This document shows, piece by piece, positions 6,927 to 9,092 of a stretch of 9,092 bases of DNA; the stretch's first letter is position 1; each line of letters opens with the position of its first letter. A program made the translations under genes and the position numbers. The stretch comes from Verrucomicrobiota bacterium (GTDB lineage: Bacteria; Verrucomicrobiota; Verrucomicrobiia; Verrucomicrobiales; DEV007): positions 1 through 9,092 of the forward strand of contig JAQCER010000073.1 in assembly GCA_027618625.1 (NCBI GenBank). Direction: 5' to 3'. Under the pieces are notes generated by a model. The model worked only from the letters and a program-made list of their open reading frames with translations. It had not been told where the DNA came from and ran no database searches.

Positions 6927-7166
6927 ATGATCCAGACCAGCTTGTCGCAACTAATCGTGATCTACCTGCTGCTGCTACTGGTAGGCACTTTTAGCGTCTG
7001 GCTGCTGCGTGACACCCTGCGGCGACTCCGAGAGAAGCGGAACAGCCGCTACCACTTTGTCTGCCGCATCTGTGGCGTCTCATTCGTTTCCCGAGACAAA
7101 GAATCACTGGTGAGATGCCCTGCTTGCCAGAGTCTTAACGAACGCAGTGATTGCCGCGAAATTTGA
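6927..7166 (+). CDS. Small membrane-anchored zinc-ribbon protein, function unknown
   Basis: This 79-residue protein has a membrane helix at about 9-28 followed by an Arg/Lys-rich stretch (about 29-41) and a compact Cys domain. Cys46-x2-Cys49 and Cys64-x2-Cys67 form a four-cysteine zinc-ribbon pattern, with an extra Cys76 near the end. By the positive-inside rule the basic stretch and zinc ribbon should be cytoplasmic, with the N-terminus outside. It starts 16 bases after the TonB-like gene and lies in the same operon-like run. No SD is visible, but the coherent helix-basic-ribbon layout and tight spacing argue for a real gene. I do not recognise a named family. It may be an accessory to the ExbB/ExbD machine or to membrane lipid synthesis, both guesses. 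Confidence 0.72.
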   Translation: MIQTSLSQLIVIYLLLLLVGTFSVWLLRDTLRRLREKRNSRYHFVCRICGVSFVSRDKESLVRCPACQSLNERSDCREI

Positions 7167-7169
7167 CAT

Positions 7170-7194
7170 CCGATGGGAATCGGTTATGGAACCG
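7170..7194 (+). promoter_or_regulatory. Two overlapping, mutually exclusive small hairpins in the fabF leader
   Basis: CCGAT(7170-7174)-GGGA-ATCGG(7179-7183) and CGGTT(7181-7185)-ATGG-AACCG(7190-7194) are each perfect 5-bp stems with 4-base loops. They share bases 7181-7183, so only one can form at a time. They lie in the 83-base gap before the fabF ATG. A switch role is conjecture; short stems like these also occur by chance. Confidence 0.3.
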
Positions 7195-7249
7195 CACAGG
7201 TTTCCCGATCGACAGGAACACCATCCATCCAGCTGAAACTGCCACTACT

Positions 7250-8497
7250 ATGACCGATCGCAGAGTCGTTATCACAGGAATCGGAGTCGTCTCTCCATTG
7301 GGGAATGACTTGCCGACGTTCTGGGCAAACCTCATCGCTGGGAAGAGCGGGATTCGCCGTATCGAAGCGTTTGACACCAGCGAGTATGTCTGCAGAATCG
7401 GTGGCGAAGTCGTCGACTACGATGCTGAGCAATACTTCAAAGTGCCCAAAGACGCACGTCGCACAGACCGCTACGTTTTGCTGGCAATGGGAGCAGCCAA
7501 AATGGCATGGGATCAGTCCGGCATGGGCGAAAGCGGTTTCGATCCGGGCCGCGTGGGCGCCATGGTAGGCAGCGGCATCGGTGGCTTGGCGTATCTGGAA
7601 GAAAACCACACTAATCTCATCACCAAGGGTCCCAAGCGCGTGTCGCCGTTTACCATTCCGATGATGATCAGCAACATCGGCACCGGCATCATCTCCATGG
7701 AGTTCGGACTTTGCGGCCCTAACATGAGCATCGTCACCGCCTGTGCCACGGCTAATAACAACATTGGCGAGGCATGGCGCATCATCAAGTTCGGTGATGC
7801 CGACGCCTTTGTCGCCGGCGGTGCCGAGGCTTCGATTCTGCCGATGGGACTCGCCGGCTTCGGCAACATGAAAGCGCTCAGCACCCGCAACGACGAACCT
7901 GAGCGAGCATCACGTCCGTTCGACCTGGGCCGCGATGGCTTCGTCATGGGCGAGGGAGCCGGCGTCGTTGTGATCGAGGAACTTGAGCACGCGAGGAAGC
8001 GTGGCGCCGACATCCTGTGCGAACTTGTAGGCTACGGCGTCTCAGCCGATGCCCACCATTTGACCGCACCGCATCCGGAAGGCACCGGCGCGAGCAAGTG
8101 CATGAACATGGCCCTGCGCCACGCCAAGCTCAATCCTGAGGAAATCAGCTACGTGAACGCTCACGGCACATCCACCGGGCAGGGCGACATTTGTGAAACA
8201 CTCGCGATCAAGCGCACGTTCGGCAGCTACGCGAAGGAAGGACTCCTCGTCAGCTCTACCAAGTCAATGACCGGTCACCTGCTCGGTGCTGCCGGCGGAG
8301 TCGAACTCGCTGCCTGTGTGATGGCGATCCAAGAAGGCATCATCCCTCCCACCATCAATCTGGAAGACCAGGACCCAGCCTGCGATCTCGACTACGTCCC
8401 TAACACTGCCAGAGAGGTTCCTGTCACCTCAGCCGTGAGCAATTCCTTCGGCTTCGGCGGCCATAACGCCAGCGTCTTGATCAAGAAGTTCTCCTGA
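7250..8497 (+). CDS. fabF: Beta-ketoacyl-ACP synthase II
   Basis: This 415-residue condensing enzyme extends acyl-ACP with malonyl-ACP in type II fatty acid synthesis. The Cys-His-His triad and Lys are all visible: Cys165 in TACATA, His305 in NAHGTST, Lys338 in SSTKSMTG and His343 in TGHLLGAAGG, each within a few residues of E. coli FabF numbering. NSFGFGGHN near the end is the usual gating and turn region. ATG 7250 gives MTDRRVVITGIGVVSPLG, the canonical N-terminus; the frame runs back to TTG 7151 but would overlap the preceding gene and add non-homologous residues. After the first active-site His the sequence reads GQGD where PLGD or PLND is usual. No acpP or other fab gene is adjacent. The gene could share the exbB operon transcript or use a promoter in the 83-base gap. 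Confidence 0.95.
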   Translation: MTDRRVVITGIGVVSPLGNDLPTFWANLIAGKSGIRRIEAFDTSEYVCRIGGEVVDYDAEQYFKVPKDARRTDRYVLLAMGAAKMAWDQSGMGESGFDPGRVGAMVGSGIGGLAYLEENHTNLITKGPKRVSPFTIPMMISNIGTGIISMEFGLCGPNMSIVTACATANNNIGEAWRIIKFGDADAFVAGGAEASILPMGLAGFGNMKALSTRNDEPERASRPFDLGRDGFVMGEGAGVVVIEELEHARKRGADILCELVGYGVSADAHHLTAPHPEGTGASKCMNMALRHAKLNPEEISYVNAHGTSTGQGDICETLAIKRTFGSYAKEGLLVSSTKSMTGHLLGAAGGVELAACVMAIQEGIIPPTINLEDQDPACDLDYVPNTAREVPVTSAVSNSFGFGGHNASVLIKKFS

Positions 8498-9012
8498 CGG
8501 TATTCGACTCAAGGAAAGCACTGGACCGGGAATTTGGAAAAGCTGGAGGCTGAAGCGGTCATTGTCATTCAAGTGAGAGTCTGTTAGCCTCTAAAAGCAA
8601 AGGAGAAACCGCACTTGGAGGATCTTCAAAACTCAGTGAGCAAGTGTGCAAGAGCAAAATTTGTAGACAGGCTCCTGTCGCTTTGTCACCCAGGCTCCAG
8701 CAACGGTCGCGATTTGGCGACAGCTTGAGCGACAAGGATTCACAATCTTTGCCTCCACTATTACCTTCATTCGAATTCGGTTCCGTACGCGATTATCTGA
8801 GCCCTTGTGCGGGAAAACTGCATGTAGGAATCTGCGAGGGGCGCCGGGCAACCGCTTCTCTTATCAATAGGCTGGAATTGTGCTAGATGGAAAGCTCGAT
8901 TGTGCGACGTGGCATTGCTTGTGGACACAGTGCCGGATTGAGACGGCTTGTGGAATTGAACTAAATTGGCGATGCTCCTTGATCGACAGACGGAAGGGGG
9001 CAACGGGTGGGG
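8498..9012. other. 515-base intergenic region without a convincing gene
   Basis: No reading frame here looks like a conserved protein and no tRNA or known riboswitch fold is evident. TGTCGCT at 8676-8682 can pair with AGCGACA at 8728-8734 (extended by CC/GG around one bulged A), and the overlapping CTGTCGC at 8675-8681 can pair with GCGACAG at 8717-8723, so two alternative long-range stems exist. A TTG-started frame of 37 codons (8615-8728) follows an AAAGGAG sequence. No strong terminator is visible after fabF. The promoter for the VOC gene probably lies near the right end, and GGAAGGGGG at 8992-9000 may serve as its SD. Confidence 0.5.
8615..8728 (+). CDS. Possible 37-codon small ORF with SD-like sequence (doubtful)
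   Basis: A TTG codon nine bases after AAAGGAG opens a 37-residue frame beginning MEDLQNSVSKCARAKFVDRLL if TTG is read as Met. It is the best-spaced SD in a window that otherwise nearly lacks them, and the first half could form a helix. There is no homology I recognise, the start is the rarest codon type and the frame overlaps the inverted repeats. Chance is the more likely explanation. Confidence 0.15.
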   Translation: MEDLQNSVSKCARAKFVDRLLSLCHPGSSNGRDLATA

Positions 9013-9092
9013 ATGAAAGTTGAACGTGTAAAATACATCATTTGGGCAGCGGACATGTCGCGCGCGCTCGCCTTCTCCTGCGATGTTCTAGG
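9013..9092 (+). CDS. VOC/glyoxalase family protein, N-terminal fragment cut by the window edge
   Basis: Only about 26 codons are present, beginning MKVERVKYIIWAADMSRALAF. This matches the usual opening of VOC (glyoxalase/bleomycin-resistance/dioxygenase) proteins, in which a first beta strand is followed by an AxDMxRAxxFY-type helix and DVLG. Here the common FY reads FS, followed by CDVL. The purine run GGAAGGGGG lies about 12 bases before the ATG, and a second G-rich stretch directly adjoins it. The metal ligands and substrate class cannot be judged from this fragment. The gene continues past the right end. Confidence 0.7.
   Translation, partial: MKVERVKYIIWAADMSRALAFSCDVL

Noticed and set aside
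7151..7249. N-terminal extension of FabF from TTG 7151
   Set aside because: It overlaps the zinc-ribbon gene, and FabF proteins start at the MTDRRVVITG-type sequence found at 7250.
8836..8872. SAM-I riboswitch-like words (CCGGGCAACC and CTCTTATCAATAG)
   Set aside because: They appear in the wrong order for a SAM-I aptamer, and the intervening conserved core is missing.
8644..9003. Open frames on both strands in the spacer after fabF (80 codons + and 72-78 codons -)
   Set aside because: Their composition is not protein-like, they overlap one another, and they have no SD or family resemblance.
1..9092. Defence system, CRISPR array, transposon or prophage
   Set aside because: No transposase, integrase, nuclease, Cas or phage genes, no regularly spaced repeats and no terminal inverted repeats with target duplications were seen.

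Overview
The window looks like chromosomal DNA from a Gram-negative bacterium, most likely of the Verrucomicrobiota or the wider PVC group. Three things point that way: a secreted PQQ-type beta-propeller protein of the kind abundant in Planctomycetes and Verrucomicrobia, an ExbB/ExbD motor that implies an outer membrane, and FabF wording that fits recalled verrucomicrobial enzymes. This placement comes from memory of family sequences, not from a search. GC content is moderately high and almost no gene has a clear Shine-Dalgarno sequence.

Layout. Positions 102-941 (+) encode a membrane-associated PlsC-type acyltransferase resembling those of aryl polyene/flexirubin-type clusters. A gene-poor spacer follows, with a stem-loop and a 20-bp near-palindrome. 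Positions 1245-2648 (+) encode an exported beta-propeller protein and 2756-3415 (+) a class I methyltransferase-like protein. Positions 3436-4821 (-) encode a phenylacetate-CoA ligase/CapK-family adenylating enzyme, convergent with the methyltransferase gene. A 94-bp divergent intergenic region with a perfect 10-bp tandem repeat separates it from a five-gene plus-strand run: ExbB (4916-5602), ExbD (5668-6081), a TonB-like protein with an A-x3-H transmembrane helix (about 6098-6910), a small membrane-anchored zinc-ribbon protein (6927-7166) and FabF (7250-8497). The 515 bases after fabF hold no convincing gene. The window ends in the first codons of a VOC/glyoxalase-family protein (9013 onward).

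How the genes may work together. ExbB, ExbD and the TonB-like protein have the expected parts of one proton-driven inner-membrane machine: three helices in ExbB, an intramembrane Asp in ExbD, and an N-in helix with His plus a proline-rich periplasmic arm in the TonB-like subunit. The zinc-ribbon protein is the least explained member. FabF is the elongating ketosynthase of type II fatty acid synthesis; its place downstream could be operonic read-through or a link between envelope energetics and lipid supply, which the sequence alone does not settle. The acyltransferase, ligase and methyltransferase are each recognisable by family but have unknown substrates.

I found no mobile element, CRISPR array, rRNA or tRNA, and no clearly new system. 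The best leads are the TonB-like/zinc-ribbon pair and the small regulatory-looking repeats.
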